DNA from: Novosphingobium mathurense
GTDB lineage: Bacteria > Pseudomonadota > Alphaproteobacteria > Sphingomonadales > Sphingomonadaceae
Assembly: GCF_900168325.1 (NCBI RefSeq)
Contig: NZ_FVZE01000010.1
Coordinates: 32,938-96,937, forward strand
DNA: 64,000 bases
Direction: 5' to 3'
Positions 34,728 through 42,615 of this stretch are shown piece after piece. Below the pieces are notes generated by a model. It saw only the letters and a program-made list of their open reading frames with translations. It was not told the DNA's origin and made no database searches. The position numbers were made by a program, and so were the translations under genes. The first letter of the stretch is position 1, and every line of letters begins with the position of its first letter.

Positions 34728-37439
34728 ATGACAGTCGACTGGACCGGAGCAATCGACCGCGCCCGCGCGCATGCCCCCTACTTGTCCGGGGCGCTGGACC
34801 GCTTGCCGGAACTGACAGAAATACTCGCCTCCGGAGACGGCACGGGTGCGCTGGCCTGGGCCAAGGCAGCCGGTGACGGCATCGCCGATGTCGGCGTTGC
34901 GCTGCGCCGCGAGAAACAGGCGCTCGCCCTCGCGCTGGCCATCGGCGATCTTGCCGGAGCCTTTCCGCTGCTGCAGGTGACGGGCGAGTTGTCCGCCTTT
35001 GCCGACCGGGCGCTCGATGCGGCAATCGCGGAAGGCATCCGCCGCCGCGCGCCCGATGCGCAGCCGGCCGGCTTCCTCGCGCTGGCGCTGGGCAAGCATG
35101 GCGCGGGCGAACTCAATTACAGCTCGGACATCGATCCGATCCTCCTGTTCGATCCCGAACTCCTGCCCCGGCGCGAACGCGATGAACCGGGCGAGGCGGC
35201 GCAGCGCGTCGCCCGCGCGGTGGTCGAGACGCTCGCGAAAGTGACGCAGGACGGCTACGTCTTCCGCGTCGACCTGCGCCTTCGCCCGGCCTCGGAAGTG
35301 AGCCCGCTGGCGATCTCCATCGATGCCGCGCTGACGCATTACGAATCTTCCGCGCTGGCCTGGGAGCGCGCCGCCTTCATCCGGGCCCGCGCCTGTGCCG
35401 GCGACATCGCTGCCGGAGAAACCTTCCTTGCCGCGATCCGGCCTTTTGTGTGGCGCAAGAGCCTCGACTTCGGAGCCATCGCCGAAATCGGCCGCCTCAC
35501 CTCGCAGATCCGCGCCAATACCCGCGGCGGACCGGTGGTCGGGCCCGGGTTCGACCTCAAGAAGGGCCGGGGCGGCATTCGCGAAGTGGAGTTCTACGCC
35601 CAGACCCACCAGATGATCCACGGCGGACGCAACCCGCAATTGCGCCTGCGCGGCACCCGCGAAACGCTGAATGCGCTGGCCGATACAGGGCTGATCCCTG
35701 CTGAAGAAGCGCGCCTGCTCGGCGAAAGCTACGATCGGCTGCGCACCGTCGAACACCGCCTGCAGATGGTGCTCGACCAGCAGACCCACAGCCTGCCGAT
35801 CAAACCGGAAGCGCTCGACGAAGTGGCCCGGCTCGATAGACTTCCCGACGGGCAGGCGCTCATCGCGGAGCTCACGCAGATCACCGAAACCGTCGGCGAA
35901 CGCTACGACAGGCTGATCATGGCGAATACGCCCGAAGGCACCACGACCAGCGTCGCCGTGCCGGAACAGCGTAGCTTCGTCGAGCGACTTGAGGCGATGG
36001 GCTTTGCCGACCCGGCAGGGCTCGTCGAGCGGATCGCCGGGTGGCAGTCGGGCCGGATGCGCGCCCTGCGCAGCGATGCCGCGCGCACGGCCTTCGAGGC
36101 GATCCAGGAAGACCTGCTCGCCGCGCTGGCCGCCGCGCCCGAACCCGAACGCGCCCTGCTGCGCTGGGAGCAACTGCTCAACAACCTGCCGACCGCGATC
36201 AACCTGTTCCGCCTGCTTGAAGCGCGGCCTGCGCTGCTGCAGCGGCTCGCCCGCATCCTCTCGCTGGCCCCGCCGCTGGCCGATGCGCTGGCGCGCCGAG
36301 CCGACCTGCTCGACCCGCTGATCGATTCCAGCGCCTTCGAACTTCCGGGGGACGTCGAAACGCTGATCGCGCAGTTCTCCCGCTTCGAATCGGACGACGA
36401 CTACGAGCGGATTCTCGACACCGTGCGGCGCAAGGTGGGCGAGAAGCGCTTTGCCTTGGGCGTCCAGTTGATCGAAGGGGTGAACGACCCGCTTGCGATC
36501 GGCCATGGCCTTGCCCGGATCGCCGAAGCGGCCATCCATGTGCTGACCCGCTCTGCCATCGAGGAATTCGAACAGACCCACGGCAAGGTGCCGGACAGCG
36601 AACTGCTCGTCCTCGGTCTCGGCCGGATGGGCGGCGGCGCCCTGACCTACGCCTCCGACCTCGATCTCGTATTCCTGTTCAATGGCGACTTCTCGCAGGA
36701 GTCGGACGGAGAGCGGCCGCTTGGGGCGACGCGGTACTACAATCGCCTTTGCCAGCGGGTGATCGCCGCGCTCTCGGTGCCGACAGCCGAAGGCGCGCTC
36801 TACGAAGTCGACACGCGGCTGCGCCCATCCGGCGCGCAAGGCCCGCTGGCAGCCAGCCTCGACAGCTTCGCACGCTATCAGAAAGAACAGGCATGGACCT
36901 GGGAGCACATGGCCCTGTGCCGTGCACGGGCGCTGTTCGGCTCGGCGAAAGGGCGCAGCGAGATCGACGCGCTCGTCCATGAAGTGCTGACCCGACCGCG
37001 CGACCCGGAAAAGCTGCGCAGCGACGTGCTGGAAATGCGCGAAACGATGGCCCAGCACAAACCAGGCAAGGGCCCGCTCGACGTCAAGCTGTCACGCGGG
37101 GGGCTCGTGGACCTCGAGTTTCTCGTCCATTTCATCCAGCTGCGTGAGGGCAAGGGGCTGGTTTCCGATTTGCGCGAGGCCATCGTGCAACTGGCTGACG
37201 CAGGGCTGCTGTCCGCAGACCTGATCGCGGCGCACGACGTCCTCACCCGCTTCCTCGTGGCTGCCCGCCTGCTGGCGCCGGATTCACTGGTTCCGGTCGA
37301 GGCGGCATGCATGGCACTTGTGCGCGCTTGCGGCTATGGGGCCTGGGACGAACTCGAGACGGCGCTCGGCCAGGCACGGACGCAAGTCGCGCAGGGCTGG
37401 CAGGCCGCCTTTGGCGAAACACTGGAGACTGACAGATGA
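34728..37439 (+). CDS. glnE: Bifunctional glutamine-synthetase adenylyltransferase/deadenylylase
   Basis: A 903-residue regulator that adds or removes AMP on glutamine synthetase in response to PII and glutamine. Two nucleotidyltransferase domains are evident: GKHGAGELNYSSDIDPILLFD (~125, removal) and GRMGGGALTYASDLDLVFLFN (~625, addition), each with the G-x11-D-x-D pattern and each followed by a helical GlnE domain (KGRGGIREVEFYAQ; SRGGLVDLEFLVHF). The ATG at 34728 has AGGG seven bases before. Its stop overlaps bcp by four bases (ATGA). Confidence 0.94.
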   Translation: MTVDWTGAIDRARAHAPYLSGALDRLPELTEILASGDGTGALAWAKAAGDGIADVGVALRREKQALALALAIGDLAGAFPLLQVTGELSAFADRALDAAIAEGIRRRAPDAQPAGFLALALGKHGAGELNYSSDIDPILLFDPELLPRRERDEPGEAAQRVARAVVETLAKVTQDGYVFRVDLRLRPASEVSPLAISIDAALTHYESSALAWERAAFIRARACAGDIAAGETFLAAIRPFVWRKSLDFGAIAEIGRLTSQIRANTRGGPVVGPGFDLKKGRGGIREVEFYAQTHQMIHGGRNPQLRLRGTRETLNALADTGLIPAEEARLLGESYDRLRTVEHRLQMVLDQQTHSLPIKPEALDEVARLDRLPDGQALIAELTQITETVGERYDRLIMANTPEGTTTSVAVPEQRSFVERLEAMGFADPAGLVERIAGWQSGRMRALRSDAARTAFEAIQEDLLAALAAAPEPERALLRWEQLLNNLPTAINLFRLLEARPALLQRLARILSLAPPLADALARRADLLDPLIDSSAFELPGDVETLIAQFSRFESDDDYERILDTVRRKVGEKRFALGVQLIEGVNDPLAIGHGLARIAEAAIHVLTRSAIEEFEQTHGKVPDSELLVLGLGRMGGGALTYASDLDLVFLFNGDFSQESDGERPLGATRYYNRLCQRVIAALSVPTAEGALYEVDTRLRPSGAQGPLAASLDSFARYQKEQAWTWEHMALCRARALFGSAKGRSEIDALVHEVLTRPRDPEKLRSDVLEMRETMAQHKPGKGPLDVKLSRGGLVDLEFLVHFIQLREGKGLVSDLREAIVQLADAGLLSADLIAAHDVLTRFLVAARLLAPDSLVPVEAACMALVRACGYGAWDELETALGQARTQVAQGWQAAFGETLETDR

Positions 37440-37909
37440 GCACCCGCCCCGGCGTCGGCGACGCCTTTCCCAACATCGCCATGGAAACCCCGGATGGCGG
37501 CAGCTTGAAAGCCTCCGATTTCGCAGGCCAGAAGCTTGTCGTGTTCTTCTATCCCAAGGACAACACCCCGGGCTGCACGACCGAGAACATCGAGTTCTCG
37601 GCGGCCAAGCCCGAATTCGACAAGGCAGGCGTCGCCCTGCTGGGCGTGAGCAAGGACTCGGCCAAGAAGCACCAGAACTTCATCGCCAAGCACGACCTCA
37701 AGGCCCCACTGGCGACCGATGCCGAGGAAAACGGCCTTTCCGACGCACTCGGCATCTGGACCGAGAAGCAGAACTACGGGCGCACCTATATGGGCATGGT
37801 CCGCACGACCTACCTCGTCGGCCCGGATGGCAAGATCGCCAGGGTCTGGGACAAGGTAAAGGTCAAGGGCCACGTCGAGGCCGTGCTGGAGGCCGCAAAG
37901 GCGCTGTAG
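37436..37909 (+). CDS. bcp: Thiol peroxidase of the BCP/PrxQ type with one cysteine
   Basis: A 157-residue peroxiredoxin that reduces hydroperoxides. FYPKDNTPGCTTE contains the peroxidatic Cys47. The resolving cysteine found five residues later in E. coli BCP is replaced (NIEFS), and no other cysteine exists in the protein. It should therefore act as a 1-Cys enzyme resolved by an external thiol. It overlaps glnE and is followed two bases later by a ferritin-like gene, so all three are co-transcribed. Confidence 0.92.
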   Translation: MSTRPGVGDAFPNIAMETPDGGSLKASDFAGQKLVVFFYPKDNTPGCTTENIEFSAAKPEFDKAGVALLGVSKDSAKKHQNFIAKHDLKAPLATDAEENGLSDALGIWTEKQNYGRTYMGMVRTTYLVGPDGKIARVWDKVKVKGHVEAVLEAAKAL

Positions 37910-37911
37910 GG

Positions 37912-38703
37912 ATGACCCAATCGATCGCGTGCGCGATCCGCGCGGCCCTGCTTGAGCGCGATCCGCGCACCAAGGCCATGGCCGCGCGCAAGGTTGCGCG
38001 CGAGTGGCGCCTTGGCCGCCTTTCCTTTGCCTTCGACGTGCCCATGCCCGACGTACCGGGTCGCCCGGATGCGCCCGAACTGCTGCCGCCCAACCGCATG
38101 CCCAAACGCGGCAAGGGCGGGTCGGAACGCGGGCGAATCGCCTTGTGGCACTCGCTCGCCCACATCGAATTCGTCGCCATCGATCTCGCGCTCGACATCG
38201 TCGGAAGATTCGGCGGGGAGATGGGCGAGCAGTTCATCAGCGACTTCCTGTCCGTCGCCGCCGACGAGGCGATGCACTATGCGCTCATCGAAAGGCACCT
38301 CCACACGCTGGGCAGTCACTATGGCGCCCTGCCCGCCCACAACGGCCTGTGGGATGCCGCCTACGAGACGCGTCACGACGTCGCCGCACGGCTCGCAGTG
38401 GTGCCGATGGTTCTCGAAGCGCGCGGGCTGGACGTGACGCCGGCGACGCTGGAACGCGTCCGCAATGCCGGAGACGAGACCGGCGCAAAGATCCTGAGTC
38501 GCATCCTTGACGACGAGATTCGCCATGTCGGTTTCGGTTCAAAGCACTTCGTCGACGTCGCCGAAACGTTAAATGAACCGGTAAACGAATTGTGGAAATC
38601 GTTGGTTTCCCGCCACTTTCGAGGCCTGTTGAAACCTCCGTTCAACGACTCGGCGCGTCTCGCAGCCGGTTTATCGCGCGATCTCTACGCAGGGGTTGCC
38701 TGA
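37912..38703 (+). CDS. DUF455 ferritin-like protein
   Basis: A 263-residue helical protein with di-iron-type motifs in a four-helix bundle: WHSLAHIEFVAIDLALD (~80), ADEAMHYALIERHL (~120) and LDDEIRHVGFG (~200) supply ExxH pairs. This is the DUF455 ferritin-like family, sometimes linked to tRNA or rRNA modification by analogy with MiaE; the true reaction is unknown. It begins two bases after bcp, so it belongs to the glnE-bcp operon. Confidence 0.83.
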   Translation: MTQSIACAIRAALLERDPRTKAMAARKVAREWRLGRLSFAFDVPMPDVPGRPDAPELLPPNRMPKRGKGGSERGRIALWHSLAHIEFVAIDLALDIVGRFGGEMGEQFISDFLSVAADEAMHYALIERHLHTLGSHYGALPAHNGLWDAAYETRHDVAARLAVVPMVLEARGLDVTPATLERVRNAGDETGAKILSRILDDEIRHVGFGSKHFVDVAETLNEPVNELWKSLVSRHFRGLLKPPFNDSARLAAGLSRDLYAGVA

Positions 38704-38856
38704 GACTGAACGGTAAGCATAACTGCAACTCGCGAGACGGCGGGGGGTTCCGACCATCTCCAGGTAAACTTTGACCGGGCCGATTTCGTGGCCTGCGTCA
38801 GACAAGAAAAGCGTCGCGTCCAAATATGGATGCCGGCGGACAAAAAGGTATTGCGA

Positions 38857-39579
38857 GTGGTCGTAACGAAGTCTTTCGCCAAGTTCCGCGCAGTGACCGG
38901 TGTCCTGGTTGCAGGCGGTTTTCTCGTCGCGGCGCATCCCGCGATGGCCAACAGCAGTGCAGCTGCAGCCGACATCTCCGCCCCGCTCCGTACGTCGCAG
39001 TCGGCAAGCCAGTCGGTCAGCGGCGGCGAGGACGAACAGTTCCGCCAGCTCTTCAGCTCCTGGCAGAATTACGAGGAAACCGGCCTCGCCGTTTCCAAGG
39101 CCAAGCCGACCCTCGGCAGCAGCGCCAGCATCGCTTCGGTGTCGATCCCGTCGCGCAATCCGCTCGACCACGACACCATGACCAGCAGCTTCGGCATGCG
39201 CGAGCACCCGATCCTCGGCGGTCGCCGCTCGCACAAGGGCGTCGATCTCGCCGCGCCGACCGGCACGCCCATCCATGCTTCGGCCGATGGCGTGGTCAGC
39301 CGCGCTTCCACTTTCGGCGGCTACGGCCTGTTCGTCTCGATCGAACACGGCGGTGACCTGCAGACCCGCTACGGCCACATGTCGCGCCTGAACGTCGCCG
39401 ATGGCCAGGTCGTCCACAAGGGTGACATAATCGGTTACGTCGGCTCGACCGGCAACTCGACCGGCCCGCACCTGCACTATGAAGTTCGCGTCGATGGCAT
39501 CGCCGTCAACCCGGTCCCCTACATGCAGGGCGACCGCATGGCTGCCGCCGCGGCCGAGAACGACGCCAAGGGCGGCTGA
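38857..39579 (+). CDS. M23-family peptidoglycan endopeptidase (LytM domain)
   Basis: About 240 residues: signal peptide (KFRAVTGVLVAGGFLVAAHPAMA), a low-complexity Ser/Gln linker, and a C-terminal lysostaphin-like domain with zinc ligands HKGVDLAAP, RYGHMSRL and HLHYEVRVDG. It should cleave or bind peptide cross-links in the periplasm. I chose GTG at 38857 because AAGG lies about ten bases before it and the signal peptide then starts directly; GTG 38788 and ATG 38830 are longer alternatives without ribosome-binding sites. A terminator follows at 39652. Confidence 0.87.
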   Translation: MVVTKSFAKFRAVTGVLVAGGFLVAAHPAMANSSAAAADISAPLRTSQSASQSVSGGEDEQFRQLFSSWQNYEETGLAVSKAKPTLGSSASIASVSIPSRNPLDHDTMTSSFGMREHPILGGRRSHKGVDLAAPTGTPIHASADGVVSRASTFGGYGLFVSIEHGGDLQTRYGHMSRLNVADGQVVHKGDIIGYVGSTGNSTGPHLHYEVRVDGIAVNPVPYMQGDRMAAAAAENDAKGG

Positions 39580-39651
39580 GACAGAACGTTCCGCAGCTTA
39601 CCGTCCGCAGCGATGTGAAGCTGGGTAGCGCTTAAAGGTTTGGAGAGGAGG

Positions 39652-39680
39652 AGAAGGCGGCCGCCAGGTCGCCTTTTCTG
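39652..39680 (+). terminator. Terminator after the M23 peptidase gene
   Basis: AGAAGGCG pairs with CGCCTTTTCT around a ten-base loop, and the 3' arm runs into a T-rich end. It separates this transcript from the convergent arsR-prx pair. Confidence 0.7.
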
Positions 39681-39713
39681 ATTCTGGAGTGCCGCTCCCC
39701 GGACAAGGGCGGA

Positions 39714-40073
39714 TCAGCCCAGCCGTGCGAACACCGCCGCGCCGCCGCGCCGCCGTATCGGCCCTTCCAGCGGACGCGCTGCCACCGGCATTGCCTCATC
39801 ATCCCCGACCAGGGCCGACAGACTGTCGCGCGCCTGCGCCATCGCACCCTGCTCCAAGCCATAGAACACCAGCTTGGCCTCGCGCCGCGAGGTCACCAGC
39901 CCGGCTTGCCTGAGAACGGACAACTGCTGGGAAAGAGTCGGCTGCCCAATCCCGGTCATCGCCTCGATTTCGCCGACATTGCGCTCGCCTTCCGCCACTG
40001 CAGCGAGGATGGCGTAGCGCAAGGGATGGGCAATCGCCTTGAGCAGATCGATGGGCGGCTCGCCGGCCATCAC
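39714..40073 (-). CDS. ArsR-family regulator without cysteines
   Basis: A 119-residue winged-helix repressor: LLKAIAHPLRYAILAAV, then the recognition region TGIGQPTLSQQLSVLRQAGLVTSRREAKLVFYGL. It occupies the place of BigR/SqrR, the persulfide sensors of sulfide-oxidation operons, but those sense through two conserved cysteines and this protein has none. Its start overlaps the peroxiredoxin stop by four bases. It probably represses the divergent mbl-yeeE-sqr operon through the AT-rich repeats at 40745-40762. The signal it senses is unknown. Confidence 0.85.
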   Translation of the reverse strand: MMAGEPPIDLLKAIAHPLRYAILAAVAEGERNVGEIEAMTGIGQPTLSQQLSVLRQAGLVTSRREAKLVFYGLEQGAMAQARDSLSALVGDDEAMPVAARPLEGPIRRRGGAAVFARLG

Positions 40074-40705
40074 TTCCGCTCCTGCAAGAACCAGCCCATC
40101 GGATCGTCGGCGGCAAGGACCGAATCGAGCGTGGGTTCAGGCTGCGCAAGGAGCGGCTGGCCCGGCATCCACCCCTCGGGCGGGAGCGCCTGTTCGCGAT
40201 CGGCGGCCTGGAGAGCGGCGACGATGCGCAGGATTTCTTCCACCGACCGGCCGATTTCCACCGGATAGCAGATCATTGCACGCACGACCTGCTCGGGATC
40301 GATGACGAAGACGGTGCGCACGGCACCGGCATCGTGCGCGTCCTGCGCCACCATGCCGTAAGCCCGACCGATCACGAGAGTCGGATCTTCGACGATCGGG
40401 AAGCGCACTTCCACGCCGTGACGATCGCGAATCGCGCGCACCCACGCGAAGTGGGCGTACAAACTGTCGACCGACAGCGCCATGAGCGCGCAGTCCATCG
40501 CCGCGAAACGATCCGCCGCCCGCGCAAAAGCCACAAATTCCGATGTGCATACCGGGGTGAAATCCGCCGGATGGGAGAAGAACACCAGCCATCGCCCTGC
40601 GAAGTCCTTCATCGCAACGGGTCCCGCGGTGGTGCGCGCGGTGAAGTTGGGTACCGTGTCGCCGATACGCAGCGGACAACAGTGCGGACGGGTCTCTTCT
40701 TCCAT
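40070..40705 (-). CDS. Peroxiredoxin, AhpC/TSA (Prx6-like)
   Basis: A 211-residue peroxidase. The peroxidatic Cys53 is in HPADFTPVCTSEF. Further cysteines occur at positions 9-10 (a CC pair just before PLRIGD) and in MDCALM and MICYPVE. The long C-terminal extension with PPEGWMPGQPLL resembles the 1-Cys Prx6 group. It is first in a two-gene operon with the cysteine-free ArsR regulator, divergent from the persulfide dioxygenase, so persulfide or peroxide defence is a likely role. Confidence 0.88.
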   Translation of the reverse strand: MEEETRPHCCPLRIGDTVPNFTARTTAGPVAMKDFAGRWLVFFSHPADFTPVCTSEFVAFARAADRFAAMDCALMALSVDSLYAHFAWVRAIRDRHGVEVRFPIVEDPTLVIGRAYGMVAQDAHDAGAVRTVFVIDPEQVVRAMICYPVEIGRSVEEILRIVAALQAADREQALPPEGWMPGQPLLAQPEPTLDSVLAADDPMGWFLQERK

Positions 40706-40744
40706 GGGCTGCTCACTATCGCGATTGTCCGCTTGACGCAACTG

Positions 40745-40762
40745 AATTACATAATTACATAA
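40745..40762. promoter_or_regulatory. Candidate ArsR operator between prx and the sulfide operon
   Basis: AATTACATAATTACATAA contains the dyad AATTA-CA-TAATT and a tandem repeat of TAATTACATAA. It is strikingly AT-rich for this genome and lies 22 bases before the dioxygenase start and 40 bases before the peroxiredoxin start, the right place for control of both promoters. Confidence 0.6.
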
Positions 40763-40783
40763 ACTGAAAATCGGAGAATCGCA

Positions 40784-41710
40784 ATGTCTGACGCCATCCT
40801 GTCCAAAGCCACTGCGCAGATCGAAGCCGCGGGAGCCGACCCGGTCCTGCGCCCCGCCATCACCGCCTTCTTCGACGAAGCCACGTTTACGGTGAGCTAC
40901 GTGGTCGCCGACCCCGCCACTCGGGAGGCTGCGGTCATCGACTCCGTGCTGGACTACGAGGCGGCTGCCGGCCGCACCTCGACCGCTTCTGCGGACCGCA
41001 TCATCGCCCATATCACTTCTGAAAATCTTAAAGTGACATGGCTTATCGAGACCCACGCCCACGCCGACCACCTTTCCGCCGCGCCCTACCTGCAGGAGAA
41101 ACTGGGCGGGAAGCTTGCGATCGGTCGCGAGATCCAGCGGGTGCAGGACGTCTTCGGAAAGCTGTTCAATGCAGGCACCGAATTTGCCCGTGACGGCTCG
41201 CAGTTCGATCACCTCTTCGCCGACGGAGAGACCTTCATGATCGGCTCGATCCCGGCCATCGCCCTGCACGTGCCGGGTCATACCCCTGCTGACATGGCCT
41301 ATGTCGTGGGCGATGCCGCTTTCGTGGGCGATACCCTGTTCATGCCCGACTACGGCACCGCCCGCGCCGACTTCCCGGGCGGCGATGCGCGCCAGCTCTA
41401 CCGCTCGATCCGTCGCCTGCTCAGTCTCCCGCGCGAAACGCGGCTGTTCATGTGCCACGACTACAAGGCGCCGGGCCGCGACACCTTCGCCTGGGAAACC
41501 ACCGTCGAAGAACAACGCGGCGGCAACGTCCACGTGCACGACGGCGTGAGTGAAGAGGAATTCGTCGAGATGCGAACCAGCCGCGACAGCACCCTGGCGG
41601 TGCCGAACCTGATCCTGCCCTCGGTGCAGGTGAACATTCGCGGCGGCCACTTCCCGCAGCCAGAAAGCAACGGGGTCAGCTACATCAAGATCCCAATCAA
41701 CGCGATCTGA
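40784..41710 (+). CDS. MBL-fold persulfide dioxygenase / Blh-type hydrolase
   Basis: A 308-residue metallo-beta-lactamase-fold protein related to ETHE1/Blh, which oxidises glutathione persulfide to sulfite using mononuclear iron. Metal ligands show as THAHADHLSAAPYLQE (~88), HVPGHTPADMAYV (~165), the Asp in FVGDTLFMPDYG and the late CHDYKAPGRD. The GGAG site is seven bases before the ATG. It is the first gene of the sulfide operon that continues with yeeE genes, SQR and TauE. Confidence 0.9.
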   Translation: MSDAILSKATAQIEAAGADPVLRPAITAFFDEATFTVSYVVADPATREAAVIDSVLDYEAAAGRTSTASADRIIAHITSENLKVTWLIETHAHADHLSAAPYLQEKLGGKLAIGREIQRVQDVFGKLFNAGTEFARDGSQFDHLFADGETFMIGSIPAIALHVPGHTPADMAYVVGDAAFVGDTLFMPDYGTARADFPGGDARQLYRSIRRLLSLPRETRLFMCHDYKAPGRDTFAWETTVEEQRGGNVHVHDGVSEEEFVEMRTSRDSTLAVPNLILPSVQVNIRGGHFPQPESNGVSYIKIPINAI

Positions 41711-41721
41711 GGGCCCAGGAC

Positions 41722-42165
41722 ATGCTTTCCGAACTCTTCCCGCACGCCCAGCCGCTACACGGCTTCATCGGCGGCATCCTGATCGGACTGGCCGGAGCGG
41801 TCATGCTGCTCGGTGCTGGCCGCATCGCCGGTGTCAGCGGCCTTGCCGCGCGCACGCTCGGCCTCGCTTCAGGAGCGCCGCGCATGCTGGCAGCCCTGTT
41901 CATCGTTGGCTTGCCGATCGGCGCGCTCATCATGACCACCGCTCTGGGCGGCATCGAGTCCCGCTTCCCGCCTTCCTACGCGGTTCTGGCCGTGGCGGGC
42001 CTGATCACCGGATTCGGCACGCGGCTTGGCAGCGGCTGCACCAGCGGTCACGGCGTGTGCGGCCTGTCGCGCCTATCGCCGCGCTCGATCGTGGCGACCG
42101 GGAGCTTCATTGCATCGGGCATGGTGACTGTCGCCTTGGTCAACGCCCTTGGTGGAGGCTGGTAA
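41722..42165 (+). CDS. YeeE/YedE-family transporter, first half
   Basis: A 147-residue membrane protein with about four helices and the family signature GSGCTSGHGVCGLSRLSPRS, whose cysteine relays thiosulfate or related sulfur species across the membrane. It is half the size of the full TsuA-like YeeE and is paired with the next gene, one base downstream, which supplies the other half. Confidence 0.87.
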   Translation: MLSELFPHAQPLHGFIGGILIGLAGAVMLLGAGRIAGVSGLAARTLGLASGAPRMLAALFIVGLPIGALIMTTALGGIESRFPPSYAVLAVAGLITGFGTRLGSGCTSGHGVCGLSRLSPRSIVATGSFIASGMVTVALVNALGGGW

Positions 42166-42166
42166 C

Positions 42167-42583
42167 ATGCGTCACCTGATCGGACTTCTCTCCGGCATGC
42201 TCTTCGGCGCCGGCCTTGCCATCTCCGGAATGATGGATCCCTCGCGGGTGCGCGGCTTCCTCGATGTCGCCGGAAACTGGGACCCCACTCTCGCCTTCGT
42301 CATGGGCGGCGCAGTGCTGGTCATGGCCCTCGCCTGGCTGGTCCAGCGCCGCATGCCCGCGCCGGTTGCCTGCGAGGAATTTTCGCTGCCCGGCACGCGT
42401 ATCATCGACGGCAAGCTGATCGGCGGCGCTGCCCTGTTCGGCATCGGCTGGGGCCTGGGCGGTCTGTGCCCGGGACCCGCTGTCGCGTCTCTCGTCACCA
42501 ATCCCGTCCCCGCCGCCGTCTTCGTGCTGGCGATGGTGGCAGGAATGGTCGGCTTCCGCCTCACCGAAGGCGGATCGAAATAA
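42167..42583 (+). CDS. YeeE/YedE-family transporter, second half
   Basis: A 138-residue membrane protein with about four helices. GLLSGMLFGAGLAISGMMDPSRVRGFLDV and GWGLGGLCPGPAVASL are the second-half signatures of YeeE/YedE, the Cys in GLCPGP being the relay residue. I use the ATG at 42167 (GGAG nine bases before). It probably forms a heterodimer with the preceding protein. Confidence 0.87.
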   Translation: MRHLIGLLSGMLFGAGLAISGMMDPSRVRGFLDVAGNWDPTLAFVMGGAVLVMALAWLVQRRMPAPVACEEFSLPGTRIIDGKLIGGAALFGIGWGLGGLCPGPAVASLVTNPVPAAVFVLAMVAGMVGFRLTEGGSK

Positions 42584-42615
42584 CCCGCCCCCCCGGACCT
42601 TACGGAGTAACAGCC

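Noticed and set aside
34611..37058. Minus-strand open frame of about 800 codons across glnE
   Set aside because: It is antisense to a complete glnE with both nucleotidyltransferase motifs; only its extreme end (34365-34610) contains protein-like sequence.
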